DNA of 64,000 bases from Eulemur rufifrons (Eukaryota > Chordata > Mammalia > Primates > Lemuridae), in the NCBI RefSeq assembly GCF_041146395.1, contig NC_090989.1:246998843-247062842 (forward strand), given 5' to 3'. Position 1 is the first letter of the stretch. Every line of letters begins with the position of its first letter. The position numbers were made by a program, and so were the translations under genes. Positions 33,373-45,612 of the stretch are shown here, piece by piece. The notes beneath the pieces were generated by a model, which saw only the letters and a program-made list of their open reading frames with translations, did no database searches and had not been told where the DNA came from.

Positions 33373-33384
33373 AAAAACACGTTG
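33373..33384. repeat. TSD, right copy, of lemur Alu
   Basis: Exact repeat of the 12-bp sequence at 33025-33036. Confidence 0.95.
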
Positions 33385-34781
<1,397 letters not shown>

Positions 34782-34786
34782 CACAC

Positions 34787-35484
34787 TGGCTTTTTGACCA
34801 CAGAATAGTTAGCAGAATGTTTGTTTCACTGTCTATGTAATTAGTGAGGAAATAATTTCATTAATTAATTTAGCATAGTACGTATATATCAAGGGTCTGA
34901 TATGCACTGTGTCTTTTGAGTTTTACCCTGTTTAGCCACGGGTAATTTTCTGTAACTTTTGGGAATATACATTATTCACTTAATTCAGAAAACCTTACCT
35001 GTACACAATATTAGAAGTAGCTGATTACTGCAAACTCTGCTTAAAAAAATTTATTAATTCTTTATAGTCTACCAAGTTCAGGGAGATTTTACCCAAATTG
35101 AAGAAATCTATATTATAAAATGTCAAGATCATTTCCCTTAGAAGACTATAAAAGAAATACTTCCTAAGGTATCAATAAGGATACACCAAGCTTTTTGCCG
35201 AAGAACAGAACAATAAAAGATAAATGCACCATGTTTCTATTATGCTATTCTAAAGACTGCTCAGTAGAGGATTTGGCTCAGTGTGCATGACAGCTGTTTG
35301 GTGTGAGCTGCGACATTTCTAAAATGAGAATGCACTCAGAATTATAAGCCTTCATTTCTGCATTAATTGTAAAGGTATAATAAAAGAAATGTTCCCTTCT
35401 TTAGGGCTGAGAAGTAAACTATGGAATCAAAGTATAGTGGGTCAGAACAGTGCTATGTAAAATCATTTGCTTTCAGTTTACAAA
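34787..35484. other. Unassigned AT-rich stretch
   Basis: No recognised repeat or convincing open frame. Confidence 0.5.
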
Positions 35485-35925
35485 ATTCCACTTGTTCAGG
35501 AGTCTTTGTACATGCTGTTTCTTCCTCATCTCTTTTCACCATGCCCTTGCTTGTCCCAAGTCTGTCTCTCCTCTTTGTCTCACACACGCAGACATACACA
35601 AACGTGCACACACATTCTCCAAAAGCATATGCACTTCTTCCAATTAATTCTTGCTTAGCCTTCACATTTCAGTTTAGATATAACCTTAAGACAGGGATAT
35701 GATCCTGATTCAGGTCACCATTATGTGCTTCTCTTAGCTTCTCCCACTGTACCCTATACTACCATCACGATACACATCACACTGTACGGCGACTGCCTGA
35801 ACACTTGTTTGGATATCCCAGTAGACGGTAAGCTCTGTAAGAGTAGAGCCCATATATGTTATACATATAGCCCAGTGTTTTTTCTGTGAAAAATAAATGT
35901 TTATCAATGCTTCAATGAAAAAAAA
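35485..35925 (+). mobile_element. L2 LINE ORF2 end and 3'UTR
   Basis: Sense L2: 'GGAGTCTTTGTACATGCTGT'TTCTTCC, 'TGCTTAGCCTTCACATTTCA'GTTTAGATATAACC, 'GTAGACGGTAAGCTCTGTAA'GAGTAGAGCCCATATATG and ATAGCCCAGTGTTTTTTC..AAATAAATGTTTATC. An internal CACACA/TACACAAAC patch occurs at about 35580-35615. Four overlapping open frames of 63-93 codons on both strands are by-products of this repeat. Confidence 0.75.
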
Positions 35926-36974
35926 CTTTACAGAATGATTTGTAGTCTATGATAAAGCTTATTCAATGGATGAATGTATTTAATGACATAATATGGCAGT
36001 GAACTGAGGTAAAGAGAGGTGACTGTCACAAAAGGCAAAGATTGCCTATAGGAGAAATAGTACCCCCTTACCAAAGCTTCAGTCTTTCTGGTTCTGCCAG
36101 CAGATGGGTGTTCATCATTGAAATGGATGTGTCAGTCTACCCAAGCCTGACGTCATTGGACATTTGAGTCATATAATAAACTTTTGGATCTGGGTCTAGG
36201 CATTCAAAGCAAACTTCTGATTATAAATCACCTACAGGGCATTCTGATGAGAGACTGTTCCACACATGAGAGAGTGATCACCCAAATCCTACTCTCCATG
36301 TACTTATGAATCAATTTCCTGGGCCTGTAAAACAGAGGACCAGACCCTAGACTAGGGTGAATTCAGGAAAGTAATGCCTATGATAGTCTGTGTATCTGTG
36401 TGGTCAGTTGGTCATTCTGACAAAGCAATCCTCTATCTTATGTCATATGAACTTCTATATTAACAGCTAAACAAAGCAGAATTCCACCAATAGTAGCCTT
36501 TGAAATGGAAAAAATATAGAACGTATGAATTTTCTAATTGTCCTACATTTTCTGTCATTGTTAGCATTCTAAAAGGTTTTACTGAGCATAGAATATGCCC
36601 AATTCTTAATTATGCCACATAAGGAATATATACAATGTATTAGATAGTATTTCTCAAATTAAGGATGATCCTTTATAAGGAAAAAAATTATGGAATTTGA
36701 GTTAAATTATGCCCATTTATACTATTTATACTATTACTTAGCCAGATATGAATTATTAATGCTTTTAAGCATAATCCTTATATAACTATAAAATAAAAAT
36801 AAATTTAGAAATTAAATGTAAATAAGACAGGAAATCCAATAAAATTAAAATTAACAAAAGTATAATTAATGGTATTTTTTTTTTTAAAACAAAACTATCA
36901 TTTGTAACTTTAACGTGGAAGTCACTGCTAGAGCAGATTCTTAGGGGAAGAGAGAGAAAGAAAGAAAAGAGAAG
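35926..36974. other. Unassigned AT-rich stretch
   Basis: No repeat recognised. It contains A/T homopolymer runs near 36873 and a GA-rich run (AGAGAGAAAGAAAGAAAAGAG) at about 36950-36972. Confidence 0.5.
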
Positions 36975-37065
36975 CAATTTTGTTAATTGCTCTATCCCCA
37001 GTGCCTGCATAGAGATATGCCTGCACATGGTAAGTGCTCACTAAAACTTTGTGCAATTAATAAAG
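36975..37065 (+). mobile_element. L2 LINE 3' end
   Basis: 'TTGTTAATTGCTCTATCCCC'AGTGCCTGCATAGAG..CATGGTAAGTGCTCACTAAAAC matches L2 'TGTATCCCCAGTGCCTAG..TAGTAGGTGCTCAATAAA'. Confidence 0.7.
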
Positions 37066-37324
37066 AAATGAATTTTCTGATTGTTTTTCCTCTATTTAAA
37101 TTTCTGTACAGCCACTGCTGGGACAGTAACATCATTTGGCATTTACTTAGTGACAATGCTTTATTTTCCTACTCAGTAAACTTCTGCTCTTTATTCAATA
37201 GTCCCTGGCAATAAAATTAGTATTATTTGGCATTATTGTAAACTCAAACACGATCATCAAAACCAAGCGCCAAGACTTTGCTATTATGTGGTCATCAAGA
37301 TGATCCAATAAAATTATCATCTTG
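37066..37324. other. Unassigned stretch
   Basis: No feature recognised. Confidence 0.5.
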
Positions 37325-37615
37325 TTTTCAAACCATAAGAGCAAAACTTAATTCTGGATTTGATGATGGAACAGAAAAAGGACATTAGTAAAAAAAAGAA
37401 GAAAAAAAAACAACTGATAAAAAAATAAACTGGAGTTTATAGTAATGAGCCAGTGATGATTTCTTAATTCTGACCAAATGTTCCACAGTAATGTAAGACG
37501 ATAACATTAGTGGAAACTGAAATTGCATGAGGAGCATTCAAGAATTCTTTGAAATACTTTTGCAATTTTGTGGTAGATATAAATCTATCCCCAAATTAAA
37601 AAAAATTTAAAAACT
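37325..37615 (+). mobile_element. L1M 3' end
   Basis: 'TGGATTTGATGATGGAACAG'AAAAAGGACATTAGT, 'AACTGGAGTTTATAGTAATG', 'ATTTCTTAATTCTGACCAAA'TGTTCC, GTAAGACGATAACATTAGTGGAAACTG, and a terminal 'TTCTTTGAAATACTTTTGCA'..AAAAAATTTAAAAA. The whole order follows the 3'UTR of old L1M elements. Confidence 0.7.
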
Positions 37616-37699
37616 TAGAGACAAAAATCAAGAAAAATATTATCTTAGCTATTCCCTAATGCCCCCAGAGTCTTGTGTAAATTCTCAAAACACTACACA

Positions 37700-38095
37700 G
37701 ATTGTGGTTCTACCATAGAGGAACTTATAATCCAGTCAAGAACATAAAGCAATCTGAAGACAACTAAGTGATGTTGAGTAAAAGTGCAATAAAATTACAG
37801 AGAAAAAAAGGAAATAAATATAGACTATGATCATCAAATAACATTTCATGGATCTCATGAAGCTTCAGCTGATTTTGTCTGCTAGGTAAGAGGTAGAGAT
37901 ATAATTTCAGGTAGGAGAACAGGATGAGTGAGAGCATGGAAGCGGAGACAAAACCATGGATACAGTGAATGAACTGTTTAGAACTGGGCAGAGAATCAGG
38001 AATGGGAAAGAGTGAGATGTAAGTTTGGATGAGGAAGCTTGGGGATTGATAGTGGAGGGCTCCAAAGATAAGCATGCTTGATTAGCCTTGAAGAG
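37700..38095 (-). mobile_element. L2-like LINE (antisense), tentative
   Basis: 'GAGGAACTTATAATCCAGTC'AAGAACATAAAG fits the antisense L2 3'UTR. The following 350 bp keep a vague L2-like order, but identity is weak. Minus-strand open frames of 103 and 94 codons here have no recognised domain and fit decayed LINE sequence. Confidence 0.35.
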
Positions 38096-38109
38096 GAATA
38101 AATTAGATC

Positions 38110-38215
38110 CCACTGGTATTTGAGATCCCTGAGGGCAGCAAATGGGCCTATTCAGCTCTTTGTCTCCAGAAGCTAACAAAGCACTGGACACAAAGACAGT
38201 GTTTATTACTATGGT
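38110..38215 (+). mobile_element. L2-like 3' end fragment
   Basis: 'GATCCCTGAGGGCAGCAAAT'..'CTCTTTGTCTCCAGAAGCTA'ACAAAGCACTGGACACAAAGA resembles L2 'CTGAGGGCAGG..ATCCCCAGCACCTAGCAC..GGCACATAG'. Confidence 0.45.
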
Positions 38216-38460
38216 GCAAATAACTTTTCACATATATCTTTGCATACATGTATCATTATATCTTTGGGAAGAATTCCTAGAAGTTGATTTCTTAATCAGA
38301 TGGGGGTGTGTGTGTGTGTGTGTGTGTGCATACATACATACACACATACACACACACGCTACTGATACCCATTAGCAAGTAGTTTTCTACCAGCCAAGTA
38401 CTGCATGAGGGTAACTGTCTGCCCACATCTGCATCAGTCAGGCTTAATATTTAGTAAAAA
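38216..38460 (-). mobile_element. Old L1 ORF2 fragment (antisense), split by a microsatellite
   Basis: 'TTGGGAAGAATTCCTAGAAG'TTGATTTCTTAATCAGATGGG fits antisense L1M 'AGGATAAATTCCTAGAAGTGGAATTGCTGGGTCA', and after the repeat 'AAGTACTGCATGAGGGTAAC'TGTCTGCCCACATC fits the next segment. Confidence 0.45.
38305..38358. repeat. (TG)12 with adjoining (CATA)n/(CA)n
   Basis: Pure GT/TG run at about 38305-38328, then CATACATACATACACACATACACACACAC. Confidence 0.9.
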
Positions 38461-39404
38461 GAATTCAATCTAGTTTATGTATTCCATGTGTAGCAGGTTT
38501 TAACATAATGACTGGAAGCTTACACAATTTAAGAAGGGCCAGGGAAGCAAAGTTGATGAAAACTACCACCTCAAATCTCCATGTGCAAAAACAAAACCAT
38601 GTAGGACCCTCATCCAGAAGTCACTGTGAACCTAAAGAACCTCTGCAGGCACCCACCAACTTTCTGAGCCTGCAGCCTGATCTGCATTAGCAGATGGTCT
38701 TCAAGATGCATTTCAAATTCTACATATGCCCATGATGTCTGACTCCAACTGCCTCCAGAGAAAATTCACTCCCCTTCCTCCCTGTCCTTCCAAAGCTCTC
38801 ACAAGTTCCTTTCATTGGCTGTCATTGATGTGGAACCATTGGGGAGTGAGGTTCTCAGAAATGTAGTTTTAACTTCTGTGATTCAGACAATCCAATGTAA
38901 TATCCTCAATGAGACACTGTCAACTTCATGAATGGCATCTTGCTATTAGAGGAATTTTGTTATTAATGTAATATAAATCATATGGGAAATATTTGGAACT
39001 GTTCTAGAATGTAGTAGTATGAGATATGATCCTCTGCTTAGGAATAGTCTCGGTAGGACTCCAATCCAGGAATGTGCTTCTGGACCCCATGTGGTGAGTC
39101 ATTAGGGCAACAACTGAGTTATAGCTCATCTGCTAGATAAGGAAGACTATAAGTTCTGTTTACTCTTATTAAGATGTTGGTGCTAGAACCTCTCTCTTAG
39201 ATGCTTGATCTTTAAATCACTTGTATTAGCTCCAATAACTCTAGGCTGCAGTGGGTGAAGCTCCTGCTCTGGTCGTGGCCTACATTCTGGTCCCGATGGT
39301 CAAGGTCAAGGAGGCAATGTGCCTGTGTATATGTTGATGTGACCTCAACAGTCTGAAGATAAACACCTGAAGGAAGGAACGATCATCATTTTTATCTTAC
39401 TTCC
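38461..39404. other. Unassigned stretch
   Basis: No repeat recognised. A 60-codon open frame at 38508-38690 is unsupported. Locally less AT-rich at 38580-38800. Confidence 0.5.
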
Positions 39405-39850
39405 CCCTCCAAACAAAATCTGTGTTGCTCCTTGCTGAAAATATTTCCATGGCTTCCCATACTTTTAGGATAAAATTCCAACTCTTAAATATTGTGTTCA
39501 AAAGTATTCACATGTAATCTTCAAGGCTACCTTATTAGGTCATCTCCCACTAGTTCCTCATGTACCTTTGACAGTCCAGTCTCAAGAGGCTACTTTGTTC
39601 TCTTGTACTGATGCTCAGACAATCCCTTCTATCTAGGATATTTTTTTACCTATTAATAGAATGCTTTTTCCTGAAAAATTTCCATCTCAGCTTTCAGAGA
39701 AAGCTTAATATCACTCTCAACTGAAACTTCTTTAACAAAGGACCTTTTTTCCCTGAATTAACTGTGCTCTTTGTAGCACCAGGATACTTTGTCTATACAA
39801 CAGTTTTCATGTGGAATTTTGATTGTTTATATCAGAAACATCCTCTCCAT
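39405..39850 (+). mobile_element. L2 LINE ORF2 end and 3' part
   Basis: 'CATGGCTTCCCATACTTTTA'GGATAAAATTCCAACTC, ATCTTCAAGGCTACC, 'TGAAACTTCTTTAACAAAGG' and the 3' continuation are the sense L2 order (L2 'ATGGCTTCCCATCTCACTCAGAGTAAAAGCCAAAG'). Confidence 0.75.
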
Positions 39851-39954
39851 TAAATAGTTACAACGTTGAGGGTAAAATAACCTACATTTCAGTATTTGGA
39901 TTCTCATCTCACCAAGTAGATTATGCTCACTAAAGGTTTAATGGTCTGAATTTA

Positions 39955-40125
39955 ATAAAATATCTGACATTTATATAATGCCTTAGAGTTCACAAAATGC
40001 TTTCCCATACATTCTTGCACTTAATCCTTATAACAAGCCAGTGAGGCAGATATTTTTATTATTTCTACACTGCAGATAAGGAAATTAAAGCTCAAGAATA
40101 TTTAGGATCTGCTTAGCACAAAGAC
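39955..40125 (-). mobile_element. MIR SINE (antisense)
   Basis: 'GACATTTATATAATGCCTTA', 'CTTGCACTTAATCCTTATAA'CAAGCCAGTGAGGCAG and 'GATAAGGAAATTAAAGCTCA' follow antisense MIR. Confidence 0.6.
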
Positions 40126-40824
40126 TCACAATAAGTACTTCTTGACTGATGGTTTGATGTAGACAATTGACCTCAGCTCTCCATCTTTACAGAAAACAAA
40201 CACATGCCATCTTCATTTCTTAACCTTGTGTCAGCAGCTTGTTTCTCATATTGCTAAGCAATCATTTAAAACCCAAGAATCACATTTTCAATCTTTCCTG
40301 GCAACTTCCTATACAAACATGACTTAGGATATGGCTTTGACCTCATCTTGGATACCTTTCCTGTAAAGTTAGAGCCATAATACCTACCCATTTCTCAAGC
40401 CTCCTGGACTCCAATTTGATTGAGATAGTATTTACCAAGTCTTAGGCATCCCTTAAAATTTAGGGCTGTATAAATGCAAATGCTATTATGGAAAGATAGG
40501 GATGCATCTATAGAATGTAGGTTTCTTATTTCAGTATGAAAGATCTCTTCTGTTATCTTCTGATAGACTTTTCGTACTGTGTTGTGTATTTAGATAAAAT
40601 TACAGATGGTTTATTTGAGTATACCTATGAATAGAAACAGGCTAAGAATTTTGGAAAGAACTAGTTTGTTGAAATGGAGCTTACAGAAAGGTTCTGAATT
40701 GGAACTGGCCAAAGTTCTGCAAGATTCTTCCTTTGCAGCCCAGCCATTCCCGGGACTCCTAAGGAAATAACTTATGCTTTCTAATGTCTCAAGGTCATAT
40801 GGTACTAATGCTTCGGGAACTGCC
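40126..40824. other. Unassigned stretch
   Basis: No repeat recognised. An 83-codon minus-strand open frame at 40611-40862 partly overlaps the following MIR and is unsupported. Confidence 0.5.
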
Positions 40825-41040
40825 AAGTTCATAGATGTATGTTCAAATCCCCAATCCACCATTAATCTTCATGAATCTCTATGAGCCTCATTATCTTCCT
40901 CTGTTAAATGGAAATAAAATAAGCACCTACCCTCATAGGGTTGTTTTGTGCACTACATGTGATGAATGTAAAGCTTGCCATAGTGCCTGACATAGATAAA
41001 TGTCCAACAAATACTGTTATGATTGCTGTGATGGAAATAA
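40825..41040 (+). mobile_element. MIR SINE
   Basis: 'GTATGTTCAAATCCCCAATC', TCTATGAGCCTCATTATCTTCCTCTGTTAAATGG, 'CACCTACCCTCATAGGGTTG'TTTTGTG and 'TAGTGCCTGACATAGATAAA' in sense order, nearly full length. Confidence 0.85.
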
Positions 41041-41089
41041 ATGTAGGAGCAAAAAAAAGGCGGGGAGGATGGATTTAGAACTCCAGAGA

Positions 41090-41225
41090 CTAGGCACCCT
41101 GCTGGGCATTTCATCTCATTCTTAATAAGAACTCCACAAGTTTCAGTAGCATCTCCACTTTATAAATGGGGAAACTGACCCAAATAGATGACTTGGAAGG
41201 CTCATTCATGCACTATTACCTGTCA
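41090..41225 (-). mobile_element. MIR SINE fragment (antisense)
   Basis: 'GCATTTCATCTCATTCTTAA'TAAGAACTCCACAAG, 'CTCCACTTTATAAATGGGGA'AACTGACCC. Confidence 0.6.
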
Positions 41226-44200
41226 CAGGTAACACTGTCAAAAATTTATTATTCTACAGCCTGCCACTTACTCTTTTTTATTCTTCTTTAAAAGAAGCAT
41301 CTATTTTAGACCCTCCAATCTGCACCAGTTGCTTTGCAACAGTTGTTTGAAGTCATAAGAATTTATGCAAAAGGAGGTGTCTCTTTACTGCCCTCTGGAT
41401 AGATCCTGAATCCCTGGGAGCTATGAAGCCTACTTGTAAATCATCATCTACTATCGGCCTTCCATCACTATCTTTGCCTTGCCCCCTGAGTCGTAACGGG
41501 CTGCAACCAATCGGCACAGTGTTGTCTGTCTGCCTGACACTTCAGGGCATAAACCATGGGTTGAAATCAAGCTTCAGACACTAGCAGCTCCCACAGTGTT
41601 GTGATAAAATTTAAATTACAACTTAGAGAAGACAGTGTATATATTATTTTCAAGTGCCTGGGCTCTCACATATACTAAGAGGAAACTTGAAACTGTAGTT
41701 TAGAATCTCTGTAAACTTGGAACATGAAATGCCTCATATGAATGAAATAGGCATTTAAAATATATATCAAAATGGCAACGGATGCTTCTGCAAAAACTTT
41801 CTAAGTACTGAATATGGATTAAAGATACCAGTTAATTTAGACACCAGAGATGTTTTGGTTTTAGAGTACCAGGAGCATTAATGTTGATTACAAAAATAAG
41901 ATTTGAAAACCAGAGAGGGAACATGGACAAAGCTTTAGTGATAACAGGAAATTATCTTCTCAATGTTCAGGGAACATTTGGTTCTCCATCTTCACAAGTG
42001 AAAGTTGACACTGAAAGTTATGTTTTCTTTAGACTGCGCATTTTCTTCCATAAATGTGCTCTTTTCAAGGCTGGATTCTCATGTTTTTATTCTGGCAATT
42101 ACAATATAATTGATTCTAGTCAAATGCATTTCAGGGATATTATTATTAGTAGCTGGAACGTTTCCAATCCAAGAAACTTTCCAACGGGAAAGAAGAGTCA
42201 AGTGAGTGCAGTGCAGCAAAATAAGCTTTGCTTCTTTCTATTAGCTTCTAAGTTGCAGATGATACATACCCCATTTTCAATTTTTCTGAATCCATGCTCC
42301 ATTGGGTTATATCAGGTTTCACCTATAACATCAGCCAAATAGATTTGAAGGGAGACAAATTGAGATTCAAAGAGTAATACAGTTTTTGAAGACCTAATAA
42401 AACACTAAAATGAATTGAATAGCAACTTGGAGCAAGTGTTAAACTTTTTTTTTTTTTGTACATGGAATTGGTGTTCGCTAGTTCCATTTATTTAAAGTTC
42501 CTCCCTTATTTTATTAGAAACTGATACTTGAAAGGATTTATAGCATGTACAATAGAATCTCTAAGAACTGGTCTAATGTGTGTGGAAGCATTCAGTTTTA
42601 AGTTATTTTCTTTAATACCATAAACATATGTACAGTATTTTTCCTTAAACAATCACTTACAGAAACATACAGAATTCTAGATTTATAGTACCTTACTCAT
42701 TTTGTGTCCTCTTATTTTTTCCTTACTAAAAGAAAAATGTGGTTTTTAAGAGTGTCTATTAAAGAGGCTTTTGTGGCTAAAACTATTTTGTATATTAGGT
42801 TAGGAGAAAAAGTCAAGTATAACTCCTAAAATAAACCTTTGAGACAAATTAGTTGTTAGTTTTTGAATGAATATTATAAGCACAACATAGGGAACTGCAG
42901 CCTCAGAAGTCTATGATGACATTGGCCTCAAATCCATATTATCTATCCCTTCACTGCTCTGTCATTCACTATGTGACCTCTATTGGTGCTTCAGTGTGGA
43001 TTGGGGGGAAATAAAACCAGATAGCATTTCTGTAAACCATAGAAGACACTTCAAGATAGGTCTGGGAAAGCAAAGCAGAGTCTGTTTTATCCCTTCCCAC
43101 TGGGCTGCTTTTATGCCACGTGCTGATTCCCTCAGGCGAATTTTCTTTCCATGGTTATGAGACCAGGTGTATCTTCAGAGATAAGGAAGGTCCCTGGTAA
43201 ACTCAGCAGTACTTTGCTGGAGCATCTGTCCTCTTAAAGTTTTCTACTTTGTGGATTTTAAAAGAAATTTCCAAGTGTTCCATACACATGTGAAAGCTAC
43301 ATGTGTATGAAAGACATTTATAAATTTTACCTTCCGTTTTTGCATTAGCATACTTATTAGGGTCATTCTTTGGCTAAAGACAGAACCAGGCCAGTTCCTT
43401 TCCTTCCCCACCCCAATTCTGTTCTCTTGCTTTACTCCCTTGTCCTCATGTTATCCCTCCAATTTTATTTTCTCTTTATCCTCACTCAGGGTTAAATGAT
43501 TGCAGACAGCTTAAAGATCAGCCTTTCCAGACAAAACAGCAGAGTTCAAAAGATAGAGTTCAGGCATAAGCTAATGAGTAGAAGAGGATTTTTGGGGGGA
43601 ACAGAATGGTTGCCAATTTATCCAATAAATACCATTTTTTTCCTTTCCCCTCCCAAGTAAGAGAGCCCCAGAAGTATCACATACATCATACACAGACACA
43701 CACGGAAGAATGTGCAGCATTTGCCTAAGAGGGATAAACAATGGATTGTTCACTATTCTAGTTAACGTAGTCAGCAAAATTGATAGCTATATGCCTTTGC
43801 AGTTTCTTATGTACTTTCATGGAAATAAAACATTATGGAAATTGAGTTTGCATTAATATGTGAGAAATCTACTGTTCAAATTTTTATTAGATTTAGGTAG
43901 AGACTCATTCCCCTAAACCACCACTCTAGGGACCAAGGTAAGTTGTCTGGCCAACAGAGATGGAGGAAGCTGGAGAAAGACAGCAAGATGGGGACACCTT
44001 TATGAAATCACCTGTAGCTCTTACCACCAAGCAGCACATTCATCAACTTCAGGTTATTCTTTCTGTGTGGCCTGCAATAGGCAACTTAATTGCCAATAGG
44101 AAAGACGGACATATTTGTTCATCAAGTAGAAATATTACTAAGAAGTTTTCTTTGAGCATGTTTGGAGGATTAATAATTCTATTATTGCTTGGATGATGCT

Positions 44201-44261
44201 GTCTCATTATCGCCGATTTTCTAGGCAAAAGGGATGGGTCAGGCCAGTAGATCACAAAGTA
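41226..44261. other. Unassigned stretch; longest open frame and a CCAAT-like CpG patch
   Basis: About 3 kb mostly without a recognised repeat. A possible MIR core lies at about 42915-42990. The window's longest open frame (153 codons, 41881-42342, plus) is here; its product has no recognised domain and a composition typical of random AT-rich reading. At 41450-41530 several CpGs cluster around 'CTGCAACCAATCGGCACAGT', a good NF-Y-type CCAAT match. Confidence 0.45.
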
Positions 44262-44430
44262 ACTGCCAGACCAGCAGCATCTGCATCCCTCGGAAACTTG
44301 TTAGAAATGTAAATTCTTAGGTTCTGTCCCATACATACCGACACAGAATTTCCGGTGGTGGGATCAGAAATTTTATGTTAATAAGCCCTCCAGATGTTTC
44401 AGATGTATATTCAAAGTTTGAGAACTATGG
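44262..44430. mobile_element. hAT-Charlie MITE (MER5A-like), reverse of the 13.9-kb copy
   Basis: 'CCAGACCAGCAGCATCTGCA'TCCCTCGGAAACTTGTTAGAAATGTAAATTCTTAGG, 'TTAATAAGCCCTCCAGATGT'TTCAG and 'CAAAGTTTGAGAACTATGGG' follow the MER5A consensus from its far end. No clear TSD. Confidence 0.8.
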
Positions 44431-44598
44431 GCATAGGCGATTTTGTGAAGCCCAGTGAAATGTTTTCAAATTGAAAGCAAAAACCAAGCCCTGCCTACAG
44501 TTCATTGAAAGTCATGGAAGAGGAGGGCCTTTTCAGATTGCTTTGACAATCCATTCTAATCACTGGTGAGTTACTGGGCGTAGAAATGTAGCTTTTTG

Positions 44599-44812
44599 CA
44601 GGGGTCAGAAACTATGATGTGTGGGTGAAATCTAGTTCACTGCCTGTTTTTGTAAAATAAAGTTTTACTGGGACACAGCCATATTCATTTATTTACTTAT
44701 TGCCGATGGTTGCTTTCACACCACAGTGGCAGAGTTGAGTAGTTGCTGCAGAGATCTTATAGCAGATGATGAGAGTTATACACTGCAGAGAAAAATGTCG
44801 CAAGGTCATTGC
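44599..44812. mobile_element. hAT MITE (Charlie-group)
   Basis: 'CAGGGGTCAGAAACTATGAT', 'TCACTGCCTGTTTTTGTAAA'ATAAAGTTTTACTGGGACACAGCC, GCTTTCACACCACAGTGGCAGAGTTGAGTAGTTGC. This is a very common mammalian hAT MITE (consensus CAGGGGTCGGCAAACT..GGCAGAGTTGAGTAGTTG). Internally deleted relative to consensus. A minus-strand 88-codon frame here is incidental. Confidence 0.75.
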
Positions 44813-45154
44813 ATGAAATTTTACCCTTACATTTAGATCTAACCTGTATACATGCAAATGTCCCTGCAAGGATTTATACAGGGTACCATCAGCCCAAACT
44901 GGAATCTTCTTAGGAGTGAGCTCATGTATTAACAAAAATATGCTATTTTGGAAGGCCACAGCAAAAGCCCAAGAAGATAGAGTTAGTATAGTAAAATTTG
45001 GTTAGGAAAGGAAAGAGAAGAAACGGGTTTGGGGTAGTACTGGAAAATTCATATGCTACAACCTCCCAAACCTATATTGGGAAGTTCTAGGGGATGCAGT
45101 AGGGCAATCTGGAAGGAGAGGTCTTAATGAGAAAAGAGACAGGTGGGAAATAAA
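44813..45154. other. Unassigned stretch
   Basis: No feature recognised. Confidence 0.5.
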
Positions 45155-45370
45155 AGGGAATTCCAGGTGCTTTCACATATGCTGTTTCATTTAATCCTTT
45201 GTATACTTCCACAAGTTAGCTACCACCCTCTCTTTTGTTTACTCTTAACATTAGGAAATGACACTTACAGCTCTTAAGTAACATGCTGGAGTTAACACAG
45301 CCAACAAGTGTCACTATGAGGCACCTCTGGTCTAACACTACAGCCCATATTTTTCTGCTACCTCTTGTAC
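45155..45370 (-). mobile_element. MIR SINE (antisense)
   Basis: 'CCAGGTGCTTTCACATATGC'TGTTTCATTTAATCC, 'CTCTTAAGTAACATGCTGGA'GTTAACACAGCCAACAAGTG follow antisense MIR. Confidence 0.6.
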
Positions 45371-45474
45371 CACTACATATTGTTTTGTGTAAGGCTGCAC
45401 TATTCCTAAGTTTTACTTTTGAAAATGAACTTAAGGTTCAACCTAAAAAGCCCATTAGACAGTATGGCTCATCT

Positions 45475-45612
45475 AAATGAGAGCAGATGGGAAAAAGGGA
45501 AAAAGAAAGATTGAAAGGAAGAGGAAAGACATGGAGAGAGAATGAATGAGCGAGAGAGATTGTGAGTCAGACAGACCAAGAGATGGAGAAAGGCAGAGAG
45601 GCAGGCTGGGGA
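45475..45612. repeat. Purine-rich (GA) tract
   Basis: About 140 bp almost entirely A and G on the plus strand (GGGAAAAAGGGAAAAAGAAAG..GAGCGAGAGAGA..GGCAGAGAGGCAGG), broken by few pyrimidines. Confidence 0.8.

Noticed and set aside
41881..42342. Longest open frame in the window (153 codons, plus strand) as a gene
   Set aside because: No recognised domain, no promoter, splice or poly(A) context, and a composition expected from AT-rich random sequence. One frame of this size in 64 kb over six frames is unsurprising.
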